DNA of 14,684 nucleotides from positions 1 through 14,684 of the forward strand of contig JABMPI010000524.1 of the NCBI GenBank assembly GCA_013203755.1, read 5' to 3'. A program made the translations under genes and the position numbers. The notes below the pieces were generated by a model that saw only the letters and a program-made list of their open reading frames with translations, made no database searches and was not told the DNA's origin. The DNA comes from Bacteroidota bacterium. GTDB lineage: Bacteria; Bacteroidota; Bacteroidia; Bacteroidales; Prolixibacteraceae. The first letter of the stretch is position 1. Every line of letters begins with the position of its first letter. Shown here one piece after another: positions 1-9,300 of the stretch.

Positions 1-1022
1 TAATAGGTCCACATACGGTAAAACCTCTCATCATATTCGTTCTTAATTTTTGACCAGTTTTTTGTAAAATTTTCATGCCAGGCCATTAAAGTTTTATCAT
101 AATATTGCCCAAAGCTATGCCAATCTTCGAGTACAAACAATCCCTCGGCAGCCGAGGTGATTCGTTTTGCCGAGGGTAGCATTGAATTTGGGAAAATATA
201 CTTATTCGTCCACGGATTTATAAAATTCATGGAAGTGTTACTACCTATTGTATGCAATAAAAAGAGACCATCTGGTTTTAAACATCGGTGAACAACTTTC
301 ATATAAGTTCTGTAATTTTTGCACCCCACATGTTCGAACATCCCTATTGAAACAATACGATCGAATTTCTCATTTAAGTTTCGATAATCCTTCAGTTCAA
401 TTTTAACATCAAGCCCCTGGCAGAATTCATTTGCAAATTTTACTTGTTCCCTTGACACCGTAATGCCATGTATATTTGCTCCATATTTTTCAGCTGCATA
501 TTTTGCAAAACCACCCCAGCCACACCCAATATCCAAAACTTTCATACCCGGTTTTAATCCCATTTTTCGGCAAATCAAGTCCAACTTGGCTTCCTGTGCA
601 TCATCGAGTGTTTTCGCTTTTTCCCAATAACCACAAGAATAGTTTTTGCCTTTGTCCAGCATAACAGAGAAAAGATTATTTCCAATGTCGTAATGTCGTT
701 TACCAATTTCATAAGCTTTTGACCTTTTCTGTGCATTTGATATTTTTGCCTTGAGAATAATCCACAACAATTTTTTTGCATTTATTTTTACTTTCTTATC
801 TAACTGAGCTTCTAATATTTTTTCAAAAAATTTGTCGAGGGCTTTACAATCCCACCAGCCATCCATGTAACTTTCGCCCAAAGCAATGGAACCTCCAGAT
901 AAAACCCTTTCATAAAAATCGGGATTGTGTACCTGGATATCCCAGGGTTTGTCCCCATTAATCTGAACATCCAAAGGCTCAAGCATTTTCTGCACAACTA
1001 ATTTTGCTTTTGTCTCTTTCAT
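1..1022 (-). CDS. cfa: Cyclopropane-fatty-acyl-phospholipid synthase (3' end cut by window edge)
   Basis: This SAM-dependent enzyme adds a methylene group across the cis double bond of unsaturated acyl chains in membrane phospholipids. The minus-strand reading frame is open for 340 codons from the ATG at 1022 and runs off the left edge. E. coli Cfa is about 382 residues, so roughly 35-40 C-terminal residues are missing. The SAM-binding motif VLDIGCGWGG lies at residues 162-171. The residues known to bind the active-site bicarbonate in E. coli Cfa all have counterparts at a constant offset of 9: C130 (in YSCGYW), E230 (in MFEHVG), H257 and I259 (in LHTIG) and Y308 (in FGQYYD). The N-terminal lipid-interacting region (GESYMDGWWD) is also present. 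It diverges from the PUL and has no evident functional link to it; it marks the chromosomal flank. Family assignment is secure and activity is likely. Confidence 0.95.
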   Translation of the reverse strand, partial: MKETKAKLVVQKMLEPLDVQINGDKPWDIQVHNPDFYERVLSGGSIALGESYMDGWWDCKALDKFFEKILEAQLDKKVKINAKKLLWIILKAKISNAQKRSKAYEIGKRHYDIGNNLFSVMLDKGKNYSCGYWEKAKTLDDAQEAKLDLICRKMGLKPGMKVLDIGCGWGGFAKYAAEKYGANIHGITVSREQVKFANEFCQGLDVKIELKDYRNLNEKFDRIVSIGMFEHVGCKNYRTYMKVVHRCLKPDGLFLLHTIGSNTSMNFINPWTNKYIFPNSMLPSAKRITSAAEGLFVLEDWHSFGQYYDKTLMAWHENFTKNWSKIKNEYDERFYRMWTY

Positions 1023-1294
1023 ATGTTTATAATTGTTTATTTTTTATGGTAACATATGTAACTCGCTAATAAACATCCGCCCGTGTGTCAAAAATTTATC
1101 ATGCTCGTTTCATGTGATACTCCTTCTTTCAATTTTAAACGATATAGCATACATTCAACTGCTAATAGCAACACTATGGCTAATTTACAACATATTACAC
1201 ATAAAATCAAGAAGATACACTCTTGGAGGGTGTGGGGTTTGAAGTACATCCACTATACTTTAACTTGTAATTGACACACTGCAAAAATTCATGA

Positions 1295-1384
1295 CCGACA
1301 AGGAGGAAATGTAATACCGTTATCCGTCAGTGGACGGACGAGATAGGCTATGCCGGGAAAATCCTTAACCGTCTGCAGGAGTAG
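1295..1384 (+). pseudogene. Possible relic of a protein-coding 3' end
   Basis: One frame reads through to a TAG at about 1384 and ends in a plausible peptide, VIRQWTDEIGYAGKILNRLQ plus a final E. No start codon precedes it in frame, because a TGA lies at 1292-1294. In another frame, ATG at 1291 encodes MTDKEEM and then stops at once. Joining the two frames near 1310 would give a continuous start-to-end peptide of about 28 residues. This could be a frameshifted remnant of a gene such as a transposase or a regulator, but I cannot identify a family and chance is a real alternative. Confidence 0.2.
1323..1338. repeat. Short perfect hairpin in the spacer
   Basis: TCCGTC, loop AGTG, GACGGA form a perfect 6-bp stem with a 4-nt loop. 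No T-tract follows on the plus strand, so it is not a normal intrinsic terminator in that direction. It falls inside the coding-like relic. It may be an operator half-site pair, a small RNA structure, or chance. Confidence 0.35.
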
Positions 1385-1686
1385 TTATAAATCACTGCTG
1401 TTTCTTTGTACAGCATTTGGAAATAAACAGCGAAATCAATGTAAAAAGGTGGAAAGGAAAAAATTATCAGGGGACTCATCTGCCTGTTTACTATTTTCAG
1501 TGAAAAGAATAATGGAATGTCTGCAGAACTTGGAATAACCATGCACTTCTCACGTGTTCAAATTCCCCCCTAAATAATTATATAAAGTTTTCTCTGTCGG
1601 GAGTATATTTTATTTCTTATATTGCACCTAATCTTACAGAAACATTATAAAAATCATTTTATAAATTGTTGATGGATGGAATAAGT

Positions 1687-4600
1687 ATGATTAAAAACCT
1701 GATTAAATATTCTCTCCTACTCCCACTCCTTTTGATTTCAATTCTGAATTTTGGGCAAAATAAAAAGATGCTCAAACATTTTTTTACAGTTGGAGACGGA
1801 TTATCGCATAACGAAGTAACTTCTATTGTTCAAGATAAGGATGGGTTTATTTGGATTGGTACACGGGGTGGATTAAATCGTTACGATGGGTACGAATTCA
1901 AAGTGTTTAACCAAGTGCCTGGCGATTCAAATAGTTTGGTAAATCCATCCATCGAGAAATTATTTATTGACAGTAAGGGAAATATCTGGATAGGTTCAAA
2001 ATCGGGTGGAGTGAGCAAGTACAATCCCGTTACCGGTATTTTCAAGAATATTATTTCCAATTATAAACAGAGCAGCGAAATATTACCCAATAATCGTATC
2101 CTTTCGTTTTATGAAGATAAAAAGGAAAGAATCTGGATGGGAACCTGGGAAAACGGAGTAGTAGTTTACGATGAGAAAAACAATACAGCGCAATCGTTTT
2201 TAACGGGGAATGTAAATTCAATCGTTGAATCTTCTGATGGTAAAATTTGGGTTGGTTCGCAATATGGATTGTATGAATTTAATGAAGAAGATCTTTCAAA
2301 TAAACATCATGAAAATACTGCACCGTGTCAGGAAATTATTTACGATGATAAAAGAAATGTGATATGGATTGTTGGAGGAAATAATTCGGATTTAAGGAAG
2401 TTTGATTTAAGAAATAATAGAATAACCAAACACCGGATAAGTGATTCTTTCTCTAATTCCCAAAATCGATTTCATGCTTGCGAATCTGCATTAGTCGATA
2501 GTGAGGACAGACTTTGGGTTGGTACCTGGGGAACCGGACTTTATATTTTCGATCAGGCTACAGAGAATTTTGAGCGATATTTGATATATCCGGAAAATAA
2601 ACAGACACTTAATAAGGATTATGATACTGTTTTAGATGTTTTTCAAGATAAGGATAACAATATTTGGCTAGGCACGAATGGGGGTGGAGTTTGTGTTTTA
2701 ACGCCAAAAATGAATTTTAATACGGTCGGTTATCATCCCGAATCGGGGAAAGGATTAACTAATACCAGGCTGATGTCGGTAGTTGATGATCGTGAAGGGA
2801 ATCTCTGGCTGGGCACTATTGGCAGTGGATTATTTTGGTCGCCCGACAGAGAGAATTTTTACCAGGTTGAATATCCTATTGTAAATAAAGCTCGTTTTTT
2901 TATCATAAAATATCTTTATCAAGACAATGATGGTAAAATATGGGCAGGCACAAATATTGGTACTTTTTTAATTGAAGCAATTGATGGCGTACCGCAAATG
3001 ATTAGCAGTGATGTTAAATATCCATCTGGTAATTTTGGTAATCAAGTAGTTTCATTTTTAGACGATGAAAACCTGTTTTTTTCCGGTACGCTTTCGGGTG
3101 GATTATATCTGTCAGACAAGAATAACAGTTACAGCTTTGTTAAAAGATTAATTAAAGAAGATAAAAAATCAGGCGATTTAAGAAGCAACAGGATAAGTTA
3201 TTTATTAAAAGATTCAAAAGATCGGATTTGGATAGGAACCTACAATGGATTACACATTTTCAATAAAAAAGATACTACTATTCAAGTTGCTGAAAATTAT
3301 TTTGAGATTAAGGGAGAATTTACCGGAAACATTATTACCTGTATCGATGAAGATCAAAAAGGAAATATATGGATAGGTACACCAAACGGTTTAAATAAAT
3401 TATTCGAAACTGATGAGGATAAATTTGAAATAGAATATTTTGCTGAAACGGAAGGGCTTGGTAGTAATTTTATAAAAGGAATTTCACACGATTTAAATGG
3501 AAATATTTGGGTAAGTACCGGCACGGGAATTTCTAAATTGGTAACAAAAGAAGAGAACCGGATTGTTAATTTTGACGAAACGGATGGAGTAAAAGGAAAA
3601 ACTTTTACCGAGGCATCCGTTTTCAGAAATAGTAAAGGTGAAATCTTTTTTGGTGGAACATCGGGATTAACTTATTTTTTACCGGAGGAAATTATTGAAC
3701 TTTCTGAATCGACAAAACCTGTTTTTACCGGTTTGAGTGTTTTAAATAAACCTGTTGGAATTGGGAAAAAATATGACTCTAAAATTATTTTGAAAAAGGC
3801 TATTTCAAGAACTGATGAAATAGAACTATCTTATCGTCAAAATGAAATTGAAATACAGTTTTCAGCACTCGATTTTGATTCTGGTGGAAAAAATCAATAC
3901 CAGTTCAGATTAGAAAATCATGATGAAGAATGGAGCGAAATAGGAACCAGAAGATTTGTCATATTTAATAATCTGAAACCAGGCGAATATGTTTTTCAGA
4001 TAAAAAGCTCAAACCGCCATAATGGTTGGAATGAAGAACCGGCTCAAATTAAAATTGTAGTGAAACCTCCTTTTTGGCAAACCTGGTATGCACTACTCTT
4101 TTACGTTCTTGCGGTTACCGGCATTGTTTCAATAATACGTTGGAATGCGGTTAAACAAGTGCGGTTGGCAAACAATCTGGAAATGGAGAAACTCCAACAC
4201 GAACAAGATCAGAAAATGAGCGAAATGAAATTTCGGTTTTTCACTAATATTTCTCACGAATTCCGAACCCCGCTTACGCTAATTTTAGCACCGTTGAAAG
4301 AGTTAGTCAGCAAAAAAGACAAATATGAAATATCCGAAGAAGTTTCCAATAAAATAAGTACTGTTCAAAATAATTCGCTCCGTTTAATGAAATTGGTAAA
4401 TCAGTTGCTTGATTTCAGAAAAATGGAATCCGGAAATATGAAACTCTCGGCAAGCTGTTCTAATCTGGAAGAGTTTGTTTCAGAAATATGTCACCCCTTT
4501 CAGGAATTAGCAGAAATCAATAACATCAGGTTTAAATTTAAATCAGCATTAAAAACGCACGAGATTTGGTTTGATCGTGACAAGATGGAAATTGTGCTAA

Positions 4601-5772
4601 ATAACCTGATTTCGAATGCTTTTAAATTCATCAGGGAAAATGGAAAAATTGAAGTAGCGTTGTACGAAGAAGAGGATGAAGTATTGGTAAGTGTTTCAGA
4701 TAATGGCCCTGGAATTCCAGCTACCGAAATTAATCATATTTTCGATCGGTTTTATCGGGTAGGACAAACTGAAAACTATGCAAGTACCGGAATTGGACTT
4801 GCATTGGTAAAACGGTTTACCGGGTTACAAAAGGGAACAATTTCGGTTACAAGTACTCCAAATGAGCATACCGAATTTATTGTGTCACTTTTAAAAGGAG
4901 AGGCGCATTTAAAACCGGATGAGAAAGTGGAGATTGATAATAGTGCAGGTGGTTTTATTCGAAAAGAACAAATATTAAGTGGAATTCTTCCGGGTAAATC
5001 AAAGCCGAAAACTATTTCGGAAGATTGTATATTAATTGTCGAAGATAATACAGAAGTAAAGCAATATTTGAAAGACTTGCTTGAACCATTATACGGAGTG
5101 GAAACAGTATCTAATGGTGCTGAAGGATTTAAAAAAGCCACGGAATTACTACCGAGTTTAATTATTTCAGACGTGATGATGCCGGTAATGGATGGATTTG
5201 AATTTTGCAAAAGAATTCGCTCCAACGATTTAACCTCAACAATACCTTTTATCTTTTTAACGGCTAAAAGCGATGAGCAATTTAAATTAATGGGAACGCA
5301 AATTGGCGCTGACGATTTTATTTCAAAACCATTTGATCCTACTTTATTGATTGAAAAAGTAAATAATATACTTACCAGCCGTAAAAAATTAGAAAAGAAA
5401 TTGAGTAAATCTGTTCGACTCGAACCTTCAGATATTGAAATAACTTCGTCAGAAGAAATTTTTATTGGTAAGCTTATTTCTATTATTGAAAAAAACCTGC
5501 AAAATCCTAAGTTTACGTCAGAGGTGCTTGCTTCAGAATTAAATATGAGTGGCTCTTCACTTTATCGGAAACTAAAAGGTTTAACAGGTTCTTCAACCGC
5601 CGAATTTATTCGATCCATTCGAATAAAACGTGCAGCTCAGTTTTTGGCCGACAGAGAAAAAACAATAACGGAAATTGCCTACGATGTGGGGTTTAATGAC
5701 GTTAAACATTTTCGGTCTGTTTTTCAAAAACAATTTAGTTGCTCGCCCAGCGAATACCGCGAAAAATTATAA
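1687..5772 (+). CDS. Hybrid two-component system regulator (HTCS) of the PUL
   Basis: This single polypeptide combines sensor kinase and response regulator and spans the inner membrane. Numbered from ATG 1687 (1361 aa), it has a signal peptide (1-23, likely cut before Q24). Next come 14 propeller blades with WIGT-like motifs, consistent with two seven-bladed periplasmic beta-propellers. A Y_Y_Y domain (about 705-793) and a membrane helix (about 800-819) follow. The HisKA domain carries H857 in NISHEFRTPL, and the HATPase domain (about 960-1068) has N box NNLISNAF and G boxes DNGPGI and GIGLAL. The receiver (about 1115-1228) has E1119, D1120, phospho-acceptor D1162 and K1214. A C-terminal AraC-type DNA-binding domain spans about 1262-1361. 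All catalytic residues are present. The frame opens earlier with TTG codons at 1666/1669 and ATG 1672. I prefer 1687 because it gives a standard signal peptide after a purine-rich GGAATAAGT. In known HTCS, propeller binding of an oligosaccharide drives transcription of the adjacent susCD operon, here directly downstream. Confidence 0.96.
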   Translation: MIKNLIKYSLLLPLLLISILNFGQNKKMLKHFFTVGDGLSHNEVTSIVQDKDGFIWIGTRGGLNRYDGYEFKVFNQVPGDSNSLVNPSIEKLFIDSKGNIWIGSKSGGVSKYNPVTGIFKNIISNYKQSSEILPNNRILSFYEDKKERIWMGTWENGVVVYDEKNNTAQSFLTGNVNSIVESSDGKIWVGSQYGLYEFNEEDLSNKHHENTAPCQEIIYDDKRNVIWIVGGNNSDLRKFDLRNNRITKHRISDSFSNSQNRFHACESALVDSEDRLWVGTWGTGLYIFDQATENFERYLIYPENKQTLNKDYDTVLDVFQDKDNNIWLGTNGGGVCVLTPKMNFNTVGYHPESGKGLTNTRLMSVVDDREGNLWLGTIGSGLFWSPDRENFYQVEYPIVNKARFFIIKYLYQDNDGKIWAGTNIGTFLIEAIDGVPQMISSDVKYPSGNFGNQVVSFLDDENLFFSGTLSGGLYLSDKNNSYSFVKRLIKEDKKSGDLRSNRISYLLKDSKDRIWIGTYNGLHIFNKKDTTIQVAENYFEIKGEFTGNIITCIDEDQKGNIWIGTPNGLNKLFETDEDKFEIEYFAETEGLGSNFIKGISHDLNGNIWVSTGTGISKLVTKEENRIVNFDETDGVKGKTFTEASVFRNSKGEIFFGGTSGLTYFLPEEIIELSESTKPVFTGLSVLNKPVGIGKKYDSKIILKKAISRTDEIELSYRQNEIEIQFSALDFDSGGKNQYQFRLENHDEEWSEIGTRRFVIFNNLKPGEYVFQIKSSNRHNGWNEEPAQIKIVVKPPFWQTWYALLFYVLAVTGIVSIIRWNAVKQVRLANNLEMEKLQHEQDQKMSEMKFRFFTNISHEFRTPLTLILAPLKELVSKKDKYEISEEVSNKISTVQNNSLRLMKLVNQLLDFRKMESGNMKLSASCSNLEEFVSEICHPFQELAEINNIRFKFKSALKTHEIWFDRDKMEIVLNNLISNAFKFIRENGKIEVALYEEEDEVLVSVSDNGPGIPATEINHIFDRFYRVGQTENYASTGIGLALVKRFTGLQKGTISVTSTPNEHTEFIVSLLKGEAHLKPDEKVEIDNSAGGFIRKEQILSGILPGKSKPKTISEDCILIVEDNTEVKQYLKDLLEPLYGVETVSNGAEGFKKATELLPSLIISDVMMPVMDGFEFCKRIRSNDLTSTIPFIFLTAKSDEQFKLMGTQIGADDFISKPFDPTLLIEKVNNILTSRKKLEKKLSKSVRLEPSDIEITSSEEIFIGKLISIIEKNLQNPKFTSEVLASELNMSGSSLYRKLKGLTGSSTAEFIRSIRIKRAAQFLADREKTITEIAYDVGFNDVKHFRSVFQKQFSCSPSEYREKL

Positions 5773-5795
5773 AGCCAAATAATTATTTTGATTTT

Positions 5796-5810
5796 GGATG
5801 TTTAGCATCC
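5796..5810 (+). terminator. Weak hairpin after the HTCS gene
   Basis: GGATG, loop TTTAG, CATCC form a 5-bp stem 24 bp after the stop codon, followed by CTTATTTAAT rather than a clean T-tract. It may end HTCS transcription, but the stem is short and the call is weak. Confidence 0.25.
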
Positions 5811-5843
5811 CTTATTTAATCAGTTGGATTGGTAAAAAATCGA

Positions 5844-5856
5844 GGTTAAAATAACC
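5844..5856. repeat. Small inverted repeat upstream of susC
   Basis: GGTTA, AAA, TAACC is a perfect 5-3-5 inverted repeat about 120 bp before the proposed susC -33 box. It could be a regulator site, but repeats this short are common in AT-rich DNA. Confidence 0.2.
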
Positions 5857-5968
5857 GCAAAACATACGGTATTTTGTGCTTTATTAGAAAACAACAGTTG
5901 TGTCCATCTATGGTATTTCAAAAGACTGTCATTCGGTTTTTACAAAAATATTTTCTTTAAATATTTAA

Positions 5969-5988
5969 TTTGTTAATTTTTGTTAATG
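5969..5988 (+). promoter_or_regulatory. Tandem 10-bp direct repeat, possible activator site
   Basis: TTTGTTAATT at 5969-5978 is followed directly by TTTGTTAATG at 5979-5988, so 9 of 10 positions are identical at a spacing of one helical turn. The second copy contains the TTTG proposed as the -33 box. Direct repeats next to the -35 region are typical of activator binding, and the AraC-type domain of the neighbouring HTCS is the obvious candidate. The binding assignment is inference. Confidence 0.35.
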
Positions 5989-6009
5989 CTTCCAAGCTGC
6001 ATAATTTTA
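5979..6009 (+). promoter_or_regulatory. Candidate Bacteroidota promoter for susC
   Basis: TTTG at 5979-5982 (-33 element) and TAATTTTA at 6002-6009 (-7 element, 7 of 8 positions of TAnnTTTG) are separated by 19 bp, the normal spacing in this phylum. Transcription would start near 6016, giving a leader of about 290 nt before susC that includes the small membrane-peptide gene. Confidence 0.45.
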
Positions 6010-6129
6010 GCATGTTAGTGTTGTGGTTTGACTGGTTTACCCCCTTGCTGTGAAAAATGATTTAAGTCGGTTCTGAACAACTTTTCACCCCTTTTTTCAT
6101 AAATAACAGTCACTGTTTGCTTTAATAAT

Positions 6130-6143
6130 ATTCAATTTTGAAT
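6130..6143. repeat. Perfect 14-bp palindrome-like site in the susC leader
   Basis: ATTCAA, TT, TTGAAT is a perfect 6-2-6 inverted repeat 29 bp before the small ORF at 6173. An overlapping CAATT-TTG-AATTG repeat (6133-6145) shifts the axis. It could be an operator or a weak RNA hairpin in the leader. The low G+C content makes chance plausible. Confidence 0.25.
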
Positions 6144-6172
6144 TGAAATCTAAAAAATAATAAAGCAAAATT

Positions 6173-6283
6173 ATGTCTGAAGGAAAATCTTTCTTAAAAC
6201 GCATTTTTACTTTCCGCACAATCAACATCCTTCTTTATATTCTATTAATAGCAATAATTGTATTCCTATTTATATACCTATAA
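6173..6283 (+). CDS. Small single-pass membrane peptide, 36 aa, upstream of susC
   Basis: ATG at 6173 opens 36 codons ending in TAA at 6281-6283, and susC starts 26 bp later. The peptide begins MSEGKSFLKRIFTFRT, with basic residues K5, K9, R10 and R15. Residues 17-36 are then almost entirely hydrophobic (about INILLYILLIAIIVFLFIYL), enough for one membrane helix ending at the C-terminus. The positive N-terminal part suggests N-in, C-out topology in the inner membrane. It has no cleavage site and no lipobox. The ATG follows an A-rich stretch (AATAAAGCAAAATT), normal for translation starts in this phylum. I recognise no family. It could be a small protein assisting the transport system, a leader peptide coupling translation to susC, or a chance ORF. 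The strict basic-then-hydrophobic pattern argues against chance. Confidence 0.55.
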   Translation: MSEGKSFLKRIFTFRTINILLYILLIAIIVFLFIYL

Positions 6284-6309
6284 ATTAATTATTAACTAAG
6301 TGAAATCTT

Positions 6310-9300
6310 ATGAAAAAAACTTTTCAAAAACTAATTAAAAAACTGTGTCTGATGCTTGCCGCCATGTTTATGGTATCGGCAGTATGGGCGCAGCAGAGTA
6401 TTTCGGGAACTGTTCTCGACGAAGGTGGTGAACCTTTGCCGGGAGTTGCAGTAGTTATTAAGGGAACCGCAAACGGTACGGTAACTAACATTGATGGTAT
6501 TTATACTCTTGATGCACCGGCCGATGCATCACTTCTATTTTCGTTTGTGGGAATGAAAATACTAACGGAACAAGTTAACAACAGAACAACAATCGACATT
6601 ATCATGCTTGTTGATGCAATTGGACTTGAAGAGGTTATTGCAGTAGGTTACGGTGTTCAGAAAAAAGCAACTTTAACCGGAGCCGTTGGAAATGTAAAAG
6701 CCGAAGAAATGGTTCAAAGACCAGTAGCGAATACAACTGAGTTACTTCAAGGAAAGGTTTCAGGTCTTTATACCAGGCAGCAATCGGGTTTGCCGGGAGC
6801 TGATGGAACAACATTAAACATTAGGGGATATGGAAGTAATCCGCTGGTTTTAATTGATGGTATCGAAGGAAATCTGGGGCAAGTTGACCCAAATGACATT
6901 GAGTCGGTAAGTGTGTTAAAAGATGCTTCGGCAGCTATTTATGGTGCACGTGCGGGTAATGGTGTAATTATAGTTACCACTAAACGAGGCGGCAACAAAC
7001 CAGCGCAATTTACTTACCACGGAAATTTTTCTTTTACACAGCCAACATTTCTACCCGATATTGTTGAAGCAAGAAAATGGGCAGAACTATTAAATGAATC
7101 GGGTTTAAATCCGGATGATTATAGCCCGGGACATATTCACTACGATCCTGATTCGAAAAGATTAATTAATACCATTGATGACAGTGATTACTATGGTTAC
7201 GATTGGGATGAGGAACTGTATCGCGACTGGACACCACAGTACCAACATAATGTGAGTGCAACAGGTGGAAGCGAAAAAATCAAATATTTTGTTTCTGCTG
7301 GTTTTATTGATCAGGCCAGTAACTTCACTTCGGGTGATTACAATTACAATCGTTATAACATACGTTCGAATATCGATGCACAAATTACAGATGATTTAAG
7401 TGTGTCGGTAGATTTTGCCTATCGTAAAACCAAGTTAGACAAAGCAAATTTCGATGTTAGTGGAATGTATAACTCGCTGCAAACGGCAAAACCGGTTTAT
7501 CCATATATCCACGAAGCTGATCCAAGCAGGGCAGCATCTTCGGGATTTTTACAACGTTCGCCCTATCATCAAACCTTTAAAGATTTTTCAGGGTATCAAG
7601 ACAACAAGTCGAATGCTTTGCAGGGAGCAATTGAGTTAAAATACAAAGTGCCATTTGTAAAAGGTTTGGTGGCCAAAGCACGTTTAAATTATGAAGAAGG
7701 TGCTTCTTGGAATAAAAGAGTATCACAACCTTACGATGTTTGGGAGTACAATCCTGTTGCAGAAGCGGAAGGTTCAGACCCATGGGTGAAATGGGGAACG
7801 CAAAATGCAAACAGCATGAGTGTATTTTCAAGCAGGTCGAACGAATTATTGCCGCAAATTAGTTTGAATTACGATAAGGCGTTTGGTGATCATAACTTTA
7901 GAGCAGTATTAGTTGGAGAAACCTGGACTTACAAATACACAAGCTTAAATGGGTCAAGAAAAGACATACTTTCATTTGAAGCTCCATTTTTAAATTACGC
8001 ATCGGAAGAAGGTAAAAATAATTCAGAGACATTTAATGAAAGAGCAAGAGCTTCTGTAATCGGACGTGTTAATTACGATTATCAAGGAAAATATATGTTA
8101 GAAGTTGCTATGAGAGCTGACGCCTCTGGAGAATATCCACCCAGTGGGAGTTGGGGGTACTTCCCAAGTATGAGTGCAGGATGGCGTATTTCTGAAGAGT
8201 CATTTATTAAAGATAATTTTAGTGCTGTAGATAATCTTAAATTAAGAGGTTCTTATGGTGTTTTAGGTAACGATGCTGTTTCGTCGTTTGATTATCTTAA
8301 CGGTTATACCATTTCTACCAATTATTATGTATTTGGTACTACTCCTGCTCCGGTAATTGCATCGGCTGGATTATCGAATCCCGATATTACCTGGGAAACC
8401 ATGAAAATGAGTAACATTGGTTTGGATGGAACTTTTTGGAATGGATTATTAGGATTCGAATTGGATGGTTTTTACCGTTTAAGAGAAGATATTTTGGCTC
8501 AACCTACGACACAGGTACCAAGTACCTTTGGTGCAAGTTTACCACGAACGAACCTGAATGCAAGAGACAATAGAGGTATTGAAGTAGCCCTAACACATAC
8601 AAACAGAATTGGAAAATTCTCTTACGATATTTCACCCATGTTTGCATGGACAAGAGGTAAATTTGTTGATATTGAAGAGGATATTCTGCCAGTTACGGGC
8701 GACTTAGACGAAGAAACATTGGAGTACAACAGATTATGGAATAATCGTTATGTAAATGAAGGACAATGGGATGACAGACAGTGGGGGTATCTTAACCAAG
8801 GTTTCTTTATGAACCAGGAACAAATTGACAACCATACAATTGACCAGGATCAGGCTGGAAACCAAACCTTAAAAGTGGGTGACCTTATTTATAAAGATGT
8901 AAATGGTGATGATTATATCGATTGGCGCGACCAGCAGATTATTGGAAAGTCAGGTTTGCCAAAAACAATGTATAGTTTAGATATGGGTGCCCAATACGAA
9001 GGGTTTAGCTTACGCATGTTGTGGCAAGGTGGTTCCAATTATGTTGTAACCGTAAGCGGTTCGGCAGCAGCTCCTTTCTCCAACGAATCAATTCCTCTGG
9101 AGCAGCATTTCCAGTACCGTGGTATTGTAGGTCAAGACGAGAGTGGTGCAGATTATATTACCAATCCAAACGATTTTAAGCTTCCTCCGGTAACACAAAA
9201 CGGACGAACTGCCAACAATGGTAAAGGTTCTGATTTTTGGACAAACGAAGCAGCTTATTTACGTTTGAAAAATGTTAATTTGTCATATACTTTTCCTAAA

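Larger units (their letters stand above)
1023..1686. other. Gene-free spacer between cfa and the HTCS gene
   Basis: About 660 bp separate two divergently transcribed genes, so promoters for both should lie here. I found no element matching the Bacteroidota -33/-7 consensus well. TATATTTT at 1604-1611 resembles a -7 box for the HTCS gene, but no TTTG is properly spaced before it. The short open frames here (for example 1350-1538 plus and 1348-1542 minus) overlap each other and show no protein-like composition. The central part, about 1290-1380, is richer in G+C than the rest and holds a short hairpin and a coding-like relic, listed separately. Confidence 0.6.

Noticed and set aside
1291..1314. 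AAGGAGG directly before an ATG (1309), looking like a strong ribosome site
   Set aside because: The ATG is followed immediately by TAA, so it starts nothing. Strong Shine-Dalgarno sites are also atypical for this phylum.
1455..1500. Minus strand resembles a hammerhead ribozyme core (AGATGAGTCC)
   Set aside because: The invariant CUGANGA is not met (CAGATGA), and there is no stem II partner followed by GAAA.
1348..1542. Overlapping small open frames on both strands of the spacer
   Set aside because: They mirror each other, have no domain or signal pattern, and no convincing ribosome site.
4776..5225. Open frame of 149 codons antisense to the HTCS gene
   Set aside because: It lies wholly inside the kinase-receiver region whose catalytic motifs are intact on the plus strand, and the antisense product resembles no known family.
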